Positions 1-7,504 of a DNA stretch of 64,000 nucleotides are shown one piece after another. Under the pieces are notes generated by a model. That model was given only the letters and a program-made list of their open reading frames with translations, was not told where the DNA came from and ran no database searches. The translations under genes were made by a program, and so were the position numbers. The DNA lies in the IMG/VR virus record IMGVR_UViG_3300048999_000173, positions 19,577 to 83,576 of that record; one strand, given 5' to 3'. Source of the DNA: a virus. Each line of letters starts with the position of its first letter. Positions within the stretch are counted from its first letter, which is position 1.

Positions 1-2
1 CC

Positions 3-164
3 GGCCGCACCGTCCTGGAGCGTTTCCCCGCCGGTGCCCCGCGCGGCTCCTGGCCGGCAGAGAAGTTCGCCGCCGACCGGCGCGCCGCCGGACAGCCCGC
101 GACCGTCGTCATGGACCTTCGCACCGACAGCTTCCTCGTCGTCGTGAACGGCGGTGCCCGCTGA
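3..164 (+). CDS. C-terminal end of an unidentified protein, cut by the window edge
   Basis: An open frame enters from the left edge and stops at TGA 162-164, giving the last 53 codons of a gene. It shows the strong G/C third-position bias of its neighbours. The tail is a basic and Ala/Gly-rich stretch followed by a hydrophobic strand (TVVMDLRTDSFLVVVNG). Its stop overlaps the ATG of the next gene (ATGA), so it is the upstream partner in a translationally coupled run. No family is recognised. Confidence 0.5.
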   Translation, partial: GRTVLERFPAGAPRGSWPAEKFAADRRAAGQPATVVMDLRTDSFLVVVNGGAR

Positions 165-400
165 TGGCCCGCATGTCTCGCCGCGAGATGAACGAACTCG
201 CCGAAGACCGCGACAAGTGCGCGGCCCGCTCCACCCGCAACGCCGCCTCCGCCAAGGCCGCGGCCGCTGACCCGAACCTCTCCGACAGCCTCCGCAAGCA
301 GGCCTCCGCCACCATCCCGATCGCCCTCCGCCACGCGCAGGAGTACCGGGAGGAAGCCGCAGCGCTCCGCGAGGGCCGCATCCCCGGAGAGGACTGGTGA
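164..400 (+). CDS. Small hypothetical helical protein (78 aa)
   Basis: The ATG overlaps the previous stop and the TGA overlaps the following GTG, so the gene sits inside a coupled operon. The product is charged, rich in Ala, Arg and Glu, has no membrane segment and is predicted mostly helical (start MARMSRREMNELAEDRDK). No known domain is recognised. It belongs to a block of small plasmid/phage genes that precedes the transfer-like module. Confidence 0.6.
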   Translation: MARMSRREMNELAEDRDKCAARSTRNAASAKAAAADPNLSDSLRKQASATIPIALRHAQEYREEAAALREGRIPGEDW

Positions 401-759
401 CCATGTTCGACGAGACCCCACAGACGCCGCAGGAACCGCAGGAGTTGGCCGCGCTGGAGCTGTACCACCAGCTCGTCAACCTGTCCCCGGACAACGGCGA
501 CCGCGCCCTCATGGTCACCCTCCGCCTCCCGAACGGCCGTTACGTCGGCGACGTGTGGCTGTCCGCCTCGGACGTGGAGCAGTTGATCGACGGTGCGCTG
601 ACGGTTGCCCAGCACCGCGTCGCGTTCGGCGCCCCCGAGGAGGCTGCCGGGCCGCTACCGAAGGACGACGACGACATCAGCGACGAGGTCGCGGACGTCA
701 TGGCCGGCTTCGACACCGACCTCGCGGCGCTCCTCGACTCCGAGGGTGGGCAGGCGTGA
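397..759 (+). CDS. Acidic hypothetical protein (120 aa)
   Basis: A GTG start at 397 overlaps the upstream stop by four bases (GTGA); an ATG two codons later (403) is an alternative. The product is acidic, with a central strand-rich segment (residues about 30-55) and an Asp-rich tail. Its stop overlaps the ATG of the next gene. I do not recognise a family; the coupling at both ends is the main support that it is expressed. Confidence 0.6.
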   Translation: MTMFDETPQTPQEPQELAALELYHQLVNLSPDNGDRALMVTLRLPNGRYVGDVWLSASDVEQLIDGALTVAQHRVAFGAPEEAAGPLPKDDDDISDEVADVMAGFDTDLAALLDSEGGQA

Positions 760-1160
760 TGAACGGCCCGCACGACGTGCACACCGACGGCAACGCCATC
801 CCCCCGCTGGACCGTGAACTCGCCGGCCTCCTCGAGGACCTCGCCGACGTCCACGACCCCGGCGTCGACCAGATCATCGCCGGACTCCGCCTGATCGCCC
901 TGTCCCGCCACAGCATCGACCGCACCCAAACCCTCGTCGCTGTCCTCGCGGGCGGTGATGACGGCACCCACCTCGTCGCCGCGATCGGGCAGGTCATCGC
1001 CCGACTCGCCACCCCCGACACCAACCCCGCCCTCCGCACCCTGCCCTTCGAGCAGCAGAAACGCGCCCAACTCAACGGCGAAACCACCGCGTTCGTCCTC
1101 GCCCACCCCGAACTCGCCCAATTCGCAGCCGACACCAGCGCCGCCATCGACGGCCTCTGA
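759..1160 (+). CDS. Hypothetical protein (133 aa), last of the first coupled run
   Basis: Translation starts at the ATG overlapping the previous stop (ATGA). The product begins MNGPHDVHTDGNAIPP and is a helical Leu/Ala-rich protein without transmembrane segments or Cys motifs. The same frame stays open far upstream, but that part is a shadow of the preceding gene. A 19-bp gap with GGAAAGG separates it from the next gene. Function unknown. Confidence 0.6.
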   Translation: MNGPHDVHTDGNAIPPLDRELAGLLEDLADVHDPGVDQIIAGLRLIALSRHSIDRTQTLVAVLAGGDDGTHLVAAIGQVIARLATPDTNPALRTLPFEQQKRAQLNGETTAFVLAHPELAQFAADTSAAIDGL

Positions 1161-1179
1161 CCCGGAAAGGACCGACCGC

Positions 1180-1443
1180 ATGCCGCTCCCCGCCTGGATG
1201 GCCGGACACCGCCCCAAGACCAGCAAGCCCGACATGTGGAACGGCAAGCCGCTCCCCGTCCGCAACATCACCTACACCGACCTCAACTACCGGCTCTACG
1301 ACGGCCGAACCGGTGCCCTCCTCTCCTTCAACTCCACCAACAGCATCGGATCTCTCGTCGCCGACGTCCTCCGCACCCGCGACGAGAACCCCACTGCCCA
1401 CATCGTCGCCGTCGAATACGACGGCCCCGCCTACCCCAACTGA
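1180..1443 (+). CDS. Hypothetical protein (87 aa)
   Basis: The ATG at 1180 follows a GGAAAGG ribosome-binding site at 1164-1170, which fixes the start inside a longer open frame. The product has an N-terminal basic stretch and a strand-rich C-terminal half with RLYDGRTGALL and HIVAVEYDG segments, suggesting a small compact alpha/beta domain. It is followed directly by two strong hairpins, so it probably ends a transcription unit. No family recognised. Confidence 0.6.
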   Translation: MPLPAWMAGHRPKTSKPDMWNGKPLPVRNITYTDLNYRLYDGRTGALLSFNSTNSIGSLVADVLRTRDENPTAHIVAVEYDGPAYPN

Positions 1444-1452
1444 CCACCACCC

Positions 1453-1489
1453 GGGGCCTGGCCGCCGAGCCGACAGACGGCCAGGCCCC
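1453..1489 (+). terminator. Hairpin with 12-bp perfect stem
   Basis: GGGGCCTGGCCG (1453-1464) pairs with CGGCCAGGCCCC (1478-1489) around a 13-nt loop, ten bases after the preceding stop. No U-tract follows, which is usual for high-GC actinobacterial terminators. Confidence 0.55.
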
Positions 1490-1509
1490 ACACCGCCGGC
1501 CTTCCCGAA

Positions 1510-1547
1510 GGCTGCACCGCCTCACATCCCCCACGGGCGGTGCAGCC
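1510..1547 (+). terminator. Second hairpin with 12-bp perfect stem
   Basis: GGCTGCACCGCC (1510-1521) pairs perfectly with GGCGGTGCAGCC (1536-1547), only 20 bp after the previous hairpin. The tandem pair fills most of the gap between two small genes and reads as a double terminator or an attenuator. Confidence 0.5.
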
Positions 1548-1598
1548 CTCAGCAAGACCGGAATCCACCCGACGACCCCCATGCCGAAAGGACACCAG

Positions 1599-1778
1599 AT
1601 GCCGAAGGCGAAGAAGCAGAGCCTGTGGGCCGAAGTCCGCAGCGAGATGAAGAAGTCCAGGCAGGCCAGCAGTGCCCCGTCCGGCTGGGACTGTGCCCGC
1701 TGTGGCACCGGCAACGCCGCAAACGCCAGCCAGTGCGGATGCGGCGCCGACGCCCGACTGGCAGCCATCCGCTACTGA
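1599..1778 (+). CDS. Small RanBP2-type zinc-finger protein (59 aa)
   Basis: The start at 1599 is preferred over ATG 1581 because a GAAAGGA ribosome-binding site lies at 1585-1591. The basic N-terminus (KAKKQSLWAEVRSEMKK) is followed by WDCARCGTGNAANASQCGC. This matches the RanBP2 zinc-finger layout W-x-C-x2-C-x3-N-x6-C-x2-C in every position except that the last spacer is one residue instead of two. Zinc binding and protein or single-stranded nucleic-acid contacts are therefore plausible. The gene stands alone after the double hairpin. The function is inferred only from the motif. Confidence 0.6.
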   Translation: MPKAKKQSLWAEVRSEMKKSRQASSAPSGWDCARCGTGNAANASQCGCGADARLAAIRY

Positions 1779-1823
1779 CCACCCACCCGCACACCCGCAC
1801 ACCCGGACCGGAAGGAGCCCGCC

Positions 1824-2000
1824 GTGGCCACCACACCGAAGACGTTCACCACCGCTCACACCCAGCCCCTCACCAGCGAGGACTACGAGGCCTACTACGT
1901 CCTCACCGAAACCACCCGTCGCCACCGCTACGGCCTCCGCCTGCAGCACCCGATCCGCGCCATCCGCCACCTCACCCACCGACCCCGCACCGCAGCCTGA
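1824..2000 (+). CDS. Very small hypothetical protein (58 aa)
   Basis: GTG at 1824 follows GGAAGGA at 1810-1816 and the frame ends at TGA 1998-2000. The product starts MATTPKTFTTAHTQPL and ends in a basic His/Arg-rich tail (RHRYGLRLQHPIRAIRH). Spacing and codon use match the genes on both sides, each of which has its own GGAAGGA site. A nucleic-acid-binding role is possible from the charge, but no family is recognised. Confidence 0.5.
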   Translation: MATTPKTFTTAHTQPLTSEDYEAYYVLTETTRRHRYGLRLQHPIRAIRHLTHRPRTAA

Positions 2001-2046
2001 CTAGCAACAGCCCTGCCGCCACCTGAACCCGGAAGGACCACCCGTC

Positions 2047-2319
2047 ATGGACACCACGACCGACACCACCCAGGCCGCCTGGCCGGAGAACGTCACCGCC
2101 CGCATCCTCACCCGCCTCGGCATGTGCGCCCGCGACTTCCACGACGCCACCGTCGACATCATCGACGTCTCCAGCCCCGGCACCAACGGCACCACCACCG
2201 CCCTGTGCCGGCCCTGCGGCTGGACCCGCCACCACGGCCTCCCCTACCGCGACAAGGCCCTCGAGATGGCCCGCGAGCACGCCGCCGAATGCACCGCCCT
2301 CCCGCAGCCCACCACCTGA
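2047..2319 (+). CDS. Small putative zinc-binding protein (90 aa)
   Basis: ATG at 2047 follows GGAAGGA at 2031-2037. The C-terminal half holds C-x2-C (LCRPCGWTRHHG) and a later H-x4-C (REHAAECTAL), a C2HC arrangement found in many short actinobacterial mobile-element proteins. The N-terminal half is strand-rich and acidic. It lies just ahead of the membrane protein that opens the transfer-like module and may be part of its control. The function is inferred from the metal-binding pattern only. Confidence 0.55.
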   Translation: MDTTTDTTQAAWPENVTARILTRLGMCARDFHDATVDIIDVSSPGTNGTTTALCRPCGWTRHHGLPYRDKALEMAREHAAECTALPQPTT

Positions 2320-2363
2320 CCACCAGCCCCCGATCCCGCCCCACACCCAGGAAGGACCCGCCC

Positions 2364-3557
2364 ATGCTCTCCACAGTGCAGAACGCGGTCGAGCAACTGC
2401 CCGTACAGGCATGGGCCGTCCTGCTCGCCACCCTCACCCTCGTCTTCGGCTACCGCATCGCCCGCAAGACGACGCCGAACACCAAAACCGAGCCCGGCCG
2501 GGACAAGATCGAGCGGCGCACCCTCATCGGCTTCACCGGCATGGGCCTCGTCGCCCTCCTCGGCTTCGGCCTCTCCGCCAACACCAGCATCCGCTTCGCC
2601 GAAAAACGCCTCCACATGGAGGCCCCCTGGACCCTCACCATCGGCCTCGCCCTCGAAGGCATCGTCCTCGGACTCACGCTCTACTCCTGGGCCTTCGACG
2701 ACAAGGGCACCGCCCGCGCCGCCTACCTCCTCGTCCTCGCCCAGGCAGTCGGCGCCATCGAAGTCGTCCGCCAGGAACACGAAGACGCCGGCACCGCCCT
2801 CGTCCGCATCGTCGGCCCCGTCATGCTCGCCTACGGCCTCCACAAGCTCCTCGGGCTGGAAGCCAAGCTGGGGAAGCTGAAGATCACATCGGACGGCATG
2901 ATCGCCCGACTGTGGCGGGACCGCCTGAAGCGGCTCGAGAGCAAGCTCGGCATCGGATCCCGCGGCGCCGACGCCGAAGCCATCTCCCGCAGCAACGCCG
3001 CCGACAAGTTCGTCAACCTCAACTCCGTTGGGAAGCCCGCGCTCATGACCGACCGCATGTACCGGCGCGCGCTCGTGAAGGCCGGCCGGGCCGCCCTCCA
3101 CGGCCTCGACGGCTTCGAGCGGCAGATGGCCGAAGCCGTCCTCGTCGACCGGATCGCCTACGAGAAGGGCATGCAGAAGGGCGGTGACCACTTCGAGGTG
3201 GCCCTCATGCGGGGCGTGCGGTCGAACACCGGATCGCTGGAACTGGACGCGTCCTCTCCGGCTGCACTCGGCTTCCTGACCAGCGCGGCTATCGAAGCCG
3301 CACCCGCGAGCCGAGCCGAAGACGCACCCCAGCCGCACGACGACAAGCCGCAGCCGCGTTCGAACCCCGCCGCGACCGAAGCCGAGCGGAAGGCCCGCGC
3401 GTTCCGCGTCTACGCCGACCTTGGACAGCCCTCCCAGCGCGCCTTCATCAAGGTGTGGCGGGAGCGCGGATTCGGCGAGTCCGACCAGACCGTCCGCGAG
3501 CTCTACAACGAGATGCACGAGGCCTTCGAGAACGCCCGCAAGGGAGACACGGCCTGA
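2364..3557 (+). CDS. Polytopic membrane protein, SpdB/DUF2637-like
   Basis: Start ATG 2364 has GGAAGGA 8 bp upstream; the open frame before it is a shadow. The 397-aa product has about five hydrophobic segments in its first 165 residues (16-31, 53-72, 89-109, 117-136, 145-163) and a hydrophilic, Arg/Ala-rich cytoplasmic tail with a helical C-terminus. This topology resembles the membrane spread proteins (SpdB, DUF2637) that accompany TraB-type translocases on Streptomyces plasmids and ICEs; the family link is from memory, not a search. It is translationally coupled to the next gene (ATGA) and opens the block that ends with the FtsK-like protein. Confidence 0.65.
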   Translation: MLSTVQNAVEQLPVQAWAVLLATLTLVFGYRIARKTTPNTKTEPGRDKIERRTLIGFTGMGLVALLGFGLSANTSIRFAEKRLHMEAPWTLTIGLALEGIVLGLTLYSWAFDDKGTARAAYLLVLAQAVGAIEVVRQEHEDAGTALVRIVGPVMLAYGLHKLLGLEAKLGKLKITSDGMIARLWRDRLKRLESKLGIGSRGADAEAISRSNAADKFVNLNSVGKPALMTDRMYRRALVKAGRAALHGLDGFERQMAEAVLVDRIAYEKGMQKGGDHFEVALMRGVRSNTGSLELDASSPAALGFLTSAAIEAAPASRAEDAPQPHDDKPQPRSNPAATEAERKARAFRVYADLGQPSQRAFIKVWRERGFGESDQTVRELYNEMHEAFENARKGDTA

Positions 3558-4069
3558 TGCGCCAGCCGACTACCGAACAGCGTCCGCAGGCCGCCCCCCG
3601 GCCTGCGGTGCCCCTGCACGTTCCCGCACCGCCGCGATCGGCCCCGGCCCCCCTCCCGGTACCGCCCGCCGCACCCGACTGGCCTTCGCGCTGGCACCTT
3701 CTCCTCCCCGCCGGCGTCCGCAACCAGATGGCCGCGCTCGGGCTGTGGCAGAACCCGGTACCCCTGTGCCCCTCCCTGCACCTCGAGCAGACCCTCGCCG
3801 TCCTCGAACGCTACGGCTGGGCCCGCAGCCTCGACTTTTCCCCCACCGGCCGCATGTGCATCCGCGGCTCCCAAACCCTCCTCGAGCGCACCGGGCACGT
3901 CACCCCCGCCGCGCGCGCGAGGGCCGTCGACTTCATGCAGCAAACCCTCCAGGAACACGGCTACCACCAGCCGTTCTTCGCCTGGAACGACCACCAGGAA
4001 CGCACCCTCACCCACGTCCGCAACCTGATCCTCACCTCCGCCCATGCCGCCCGATCCAACGGAGAATGA
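3557..4069 (+). CDS. DUF6197-like protein (170 aa)
   Basis: The ATG overlaps the previous stop. A proline-rich N-terminus (residues 1-45) leads to a globular part with LERYGWARSLDFSPTGRMCI, a pattern I associate with the DUF6197 family, common in actinobacterial phages and mobile elements and of unknown biochemistry. The rest is helical and ends near the GGAG that serves the following gene. There is no membrane segment. It probably works with the membrane proteins around it, but nothing in the sequence defines an activity. Confidence 0.6.
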   Translation: MRQPTTEQRPQAAPRPAVPLHVPAPPRSAPAPLPVPPAAPDWPSRWHLLLPAGVRNQMAALGLWQNPVPLCPSLHLEQTLAVLERYGWARSLDFSPTGRMCIRGSQTLLERTGHVTPAARARAVDFMQQTLQEHGYHQPFFAWNDHQERTLTHVRNLILTSAHAARSNGE

Positions 4070-4071
4070 CC

Positions 4072-4782
4072 ATGAACGAGTACAACGACCCCAACGCCGA
4101 CTTCAACGGCATCATCAACAACGCGTTCACCCCCAACCCGGCCACAAACCCGCAGGTCACACCCGGGCAGACCTACACCAGCCCGGCCGGCTTCTACACC
4201 GACACCCACACCGGCACGCACGGCCCCTACGGCCCGCCGCCCGCCCACCAGGCCCGCCCCGTCAAGACCGGCCTCACCCCCCGCGGGAAGGCCGCCCTCG
4301 CTATCGCCGCGACCATCTGCGCCGGCGGCGGCCTCCTCGGGTGGCAGCACTACGCCGCCGCCCAGGCGGCCAACCAGGTCAAGGCCCAGGAACTGCGGAT
4401 CGAGCAGCAGAAGCTCGCCATCGAGCAGCAGAAAGCCCTCGACAAGGCCACGCAGACCGCGCAGAAGACCCAGAGTGCGGCCGACGCGAACCGGCAGAAG
4501 AAGATCGACGCCTGTGTGCAGGCCAACCGCGGCCTGGTCGGCAAGCAGCTCGGCGCGACCCTCTCCTCCGTCATCCAGGACTGCCAGACCCAGTACCCGG
4601 CCACCGCCGGGACCGGCGACATGCAGGAGGCGGCGACGTCCAGCACCACCGGCGGCAGCGGAAACGCCACCGACATCCTCCTCGTCGGAGGTGCCGCCCT
4701 CGCCCTCGGTGTCGGATTCGCCGTCAGGCGCGCCACCCGCCCCGCACCGGCCCCCGTCTACACCGGATACCCCACCCACTGA
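4072..4782 (+). CDS. Bitopic membrane protein with coiled coil (236 aa)
   Basis: ATG 4072 is chosen because GGAG at 4061-4064 gives it good spacing; ATG 4066, which overlaps the previous stop, is the alternative. The N-terminal 65 residues are Pro/Thr/Gly-rich, followed by a membrane segment (KAALAIAATICAGGGLLGW). Next comes a Gln/Lys/Ala coiled coil and a pair of Cys residues (DACVQ and DCQTQ), which could form a disulfide outside. A second hydrophobic segment near the C-terminus (DILLVGGAALALGVGF) is followed by Arg residues. It looks like a cell-envelope component of the transfer module; no named family recognised. Confidence 0.6.
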   Translation: MNEYNDPNADFNGIINNAFTPNPATNPQVTPGQTYTSPAGFYTDTHTGTHGPYGPPPAHQARPVKTGLTPRGKAALAIAATICAGGGLLGWQHYAAAQAANQVKAQELRIEQQKLAIEQQKALDKATQTAQKTQSAADANRQKKIDACVQANRGLVGKQLGATLSSVIQDCQTQYPATAGTGDMQEAATSSTTGGSGNATDILLVGGAALALGVGFAVRRATRPAPAPVYTGYPTH

Positions 4783-4785
4783 CCT

Positions 4786-4880
4786 ACTTCCCACTCACTT
4801 CCCGGCCAGGAAAACCCCAGCTCACACCCCCACAACCGGCGAAGATCCTGGATCTTCGCCCTGGCCGGGAGGTGGGAAGT
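4786..4880. repeat. Nested inverted repeats in the gap before the large low-complexity gene
   Basis: Three nested pairs share one centre region: ACTTCCCAC (4786-4794) with GTGGGAAGT (4872-4880); TCCCGGCCAGG (4800-4810) with CCTGGCCGGGA (4860-4870); and a near-perfect palindrome GGCGAAGATCC-T-GGATCTTCGCC (4838-4860). The element could fold as a long cruciform or RNA stem. Within a transfer-like operon it could be a terminator, an operator or a cis-acting transfer locus. Confidence 0.7.
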
Positions 4881-4913
4881 AAACGACCTTCACCCACGGG
4901 AGGAACCCGACTC

Positions 4914-7079
4914 ATGGCGAGCGACACCGCCCCCGCCGCACCCGGCCCGGACGCCCCCGACATGCCCGCCCACGCCCCCCACCCGGCGACCGGAGCACCG
5001 GACGCCCCGACCCGCGGAGGCCTGGGCTGGCTCGCATCCGCCCTCCAGCCCGTCGACCCCGCCCGCCCCACCTTCGACCTCACCCCCACCCTGGGCGACA
5101 CCACCGCCGACCTGAACGGCATCGACCTCACCGCCCTCACCGGCGGGCCCGGCGGCGGCCCGTCCAGCGCCGCCTACCACGACGGCACCACCCCCCCCAC
5201 CGACACCACCGGCACGAACAGCGCCGGCGGCCAGGAGAAGAGCATCGTCCGCGCCTGGCTCCTCGCCGGCGCCGAACGCTGGCGCAAGGGCGCCGACGCC
5301 CGCAACAAGGCGTTGGACATCCAAAAGGCCAAGGCCACCGCCCTGCAGGTCAAGGAGTCCCGCACCGTCAACCGCTCCGAGAAGATCGTCGGAGGGGGAA
5401 CCAGCTCCGCCACCAGCGGCAAGACCGACGCCGGGAAGTCGAACACCAGCAAGACCAGCAACTCCGGCCCGGGCGGGGCGAAGAACGGCTCCGCCGGCGG
5501 TAAGAGCACAGGGTCCGGCGCTGGCTCGGGGGCCGGTGGCCGCGGTGGAGGATCCGGCACCGGACGAGGAAACGGGGCGGGTACGGGCGGCGGCCGCGGC
5601 GGCACCAGGGGCAGCGACGCCGGCACCAGCAAGGACCCGAAGACCAATCACGCCAAGGGCGCCGACCACACCAAGTCCCCCAGCCCCTCCAACAGCGGCG
5701 GGAAGCCCGGCAAGGACGGCCCGTCCGGCAGCCACGGCTCCTCCGGGAAGCTCGGCAAGGACACCGCCTCCCACAACGGCAGCGGGAAGAGCCCCAAGCA
5801 GCAGACCACCAGCACCTGCGGCGACGCGTCCGGCATCAGCATGACCAAGGACAAGAAGCCCAAGGCGCCCAAGGACACCAGCGGCGACACCACGGCGGCC
5901 GCCCCGAAGACGCCCAAGCCGTCACCCACGAAGAACCCGCCCCAACCGGGAAGCGGCACGCCGGGCCCCAAGGGCGGCCCGGGCGCGGGCGGGGGAGCGG
6001 GCGGCACCACTACACCCGGCGCGGGGACCGGCAAGCCCGTCGACATGAAGAAGAACCCCGACCTCAAGGGCGGCGACAAGACCAAGCCCAGCACCGACAC
6101 CACCGGCCGCACCGACCTCACGAAGAAGCCCAAGACCGACCCCAAGATGCCGAGGGCCGGCGAGCAGCAGACCACCGGGCCGACCGTCCGCACCCAGGCC
6201 ACCCGCGAAGCCGGATACCGCGACGGCACCCGCCTCGGCACCGCCGTCGCCCACGCCGGCGCCTACAAGGACGGGGTCAAGGACGGCTACCGCGACACCT
6301 CCGAGGCTGCCGCCCGCGAGAAGGACCGCCTCGACAAGGCCCACCAGAAGCACAAGCCGGGCGCCGCACCGCAGCCCGCCCCGGCACCCATACCGCCCAA
6401 GCCGACCGTTCCGCCGAAGCCCACCACACCACCCCCCACCCCCACAGCCACCCCCCGCCCGGGCCCCGCAGCAGCGCCCAAGCCGACCAAGCCCACCACC
6501 GTCCCCGACCCGCGTACCGCCCTGATGAAGCCCAAACCCAAGCCGAAGCCTGACCCCAAGGAGGCACCCGTGGCCGCCCCCAGCAGCGCCGACTACCACC
6601 CCCCGCAGCGACCAGCCGACACCCCGATCGGCGTCTCCCGCGTGGGCCAGACCCACGTCGTCCTGGACAGCGGACAGGTCATCTCCCGCGGCGAAGTCCG
6701 CAACCTCAAGGACTACGAACGGCGCTTGGACGAGAAGACCATCGCGATGCACAAACTCGCCGACCTGGCCAAAGCCCTCCAGGCGCACGCCCAGGACCAG
6801 AACAAGGAAGTCACCACCCTCCTCGAGCAGGCCCGCACCAAGTCCGTCGGCGCCACCCTCATCGGAAACCTGACCAGGCTCCAGGAACGCACGGCCCTCC
6901 AAGCCCACCAGGCAACCGAACTCCTCAAGCGGGCCGTTCGGGCAGCCGAGTCCACCACCGTCCTGCTCGCCAACGTGACCACCCGCTACGGCGGCATCTA
7001 CAAGGCCGTCTGCGACTCCCCACTCGAGATCCCCGGCGAACTCGACTTCTACGACGACAGGACGGCCACCAGTGTCTGA
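4914..7079 (+). CDS. Large low-complexity protein of the transfer-like module (721 aa)
   Basis: ATG 4914 is preceded by GGGAGGA. Residues 1-100 are Ala/Pro/Thr-rich and 100-165 form a helical segment (SIVRAWLLAGAERWRKGAD). Residues about 165-430 are Gly, Ser, Lys, Pro and Thr linker. Around residue 434 is a regular G-x3-G pattern (AGYRDGTRLGTAVAHAG), then a Pro/Lys linker. The last 160 residues are a predicted coiled helical domain (KLADLAKALQAHAQDQNKEV). Long flexible linkers joining helical ends suggest a scaffold or tether bridging envelope proteins and DNA. It overlaps the next gene by 8 bp. No family is assigned; it could be a phage structural protein, but its neighbours argue for transfer. 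Confidence 0.6.
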   Translation: MASDTAPAAPGPDAPDMPAHAPHPATGAPDAPTRGGLGWLASALQPVDPARPTFDLTPTLGDTTADLNGIDLTALTGGPGGGPSSAAYHDGTTPPTDTTGTNSAGGQEKSIVRAWLLAGAERWRKGADARNKALDIQKAKATALQVKESRTVNRSEKIVGGGTSSATSGKTDAGKSNTSKTSNSGPGGAKNGSAGGKSTGSGAGSGAGGRGGGSGTGRGNGAGTGGGRGGTRGSDAGTSKDPKTNHAKGADHTKSPSPSNSGGKPGKDGPSGSHGSSGKLGKDTASHNGSGKSPKQQTTSTCGDASGISMTKDKKPKAPKDTSGDTTAAAPKTPKPSPTKNPPQPGSGTPGPKGGPGAGGGAGGTTTPGAGTGKPVDMKKNPDLKGGDKTKPSTDTTGRTDLTKKPKTDPKMPRAGEQQTTGPTVRTQATREAGYRDGTRLGTAVAHAGAYKDGVKDGYRDTSEAAAREKDRLDKAHQKHKPGAAPQPAPAPIPPKPTVPPKPTTPPPTPTATPRPGPAAAPKPTKPTTVPDPRTALMKPKPKPKPDPKEAPVAAPSSADYHPPQRPADTPIGVSRVGQTHVVLDSGQVISRGEVRNLKDYERRLDEKTIAMHKLADLAKALQAHAQDQNKEVTTLLEQARTKSVGATLIGNLTRLQERTALQAHQATELLKRAVRAAESTTVLLANVTTRYGGIYKAVCDSPLEIPGELDFYDDRTATSV

Positions 7080-7452
7080 CCTGACCAACAAGCAGCTCCA
7101 GGCCCGAACCATCGCGATTGCCAAGCAGGCCGCCCGCAGCAGCCAAGAGATCAACCAGGTGGCCTCGCTGTTCGCTGAGGAAGCCCGCGACACCCGCCGC
7201 ATCGTCAACATGATCGGCTCGAAGAAGGTCGACCCCGACACGGTGGCGGAGACGGAAGAACTCGCAAAGATCATCGACGGGCTGTCGGACGCCGCCCTCA
7301 CCTACGCCACCACCACCGAGGACACCTCCCGCAGCGCCGACTGGACCGCACAAACGGCCCGCACCGTCCACGACAACATCGGCGAACAGGTCAACCGCTC
7401 GCCGGCCCGCAACATCCACGACGTCCAACGCGAATGGCTCCAGCAGCAGTAA
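7072..7452 (+). CDS. Small helical protein between tether and translocase (126 aa)
   Basis: GTG 7072 overlaps the end of the large upstream gene. The product is hydrophilic and helical throughout (start MSDLTNKQLQARTIAIAKQ), without Cys or membrane segments. Its heptad-like spacing of Ala, Ile and Leu would suit oligomerisation with the helical C-terminus of the upstream protein. It lies 52 bp ahead of the FtsK-like gene and is probably co-transcribed. Function unknown. Confidence 0.6.
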   Translation: MSDLTNKQLQARTIAIAKQAARSSQEINQVASLFAEEARDTRRIVNMIGSKKVDPDTVAETEELAKIIDGLSDAALTYATTTEDTSRSADWTAQTARTVHDNIGEQVNRSPARNIHDVQREWLQQQ

Positions 7453-7504
7453 CCCCCGCCCACACCGTCACCACCCGCCAACCCGACAGGAGAACCCGCC
7501 CCTC

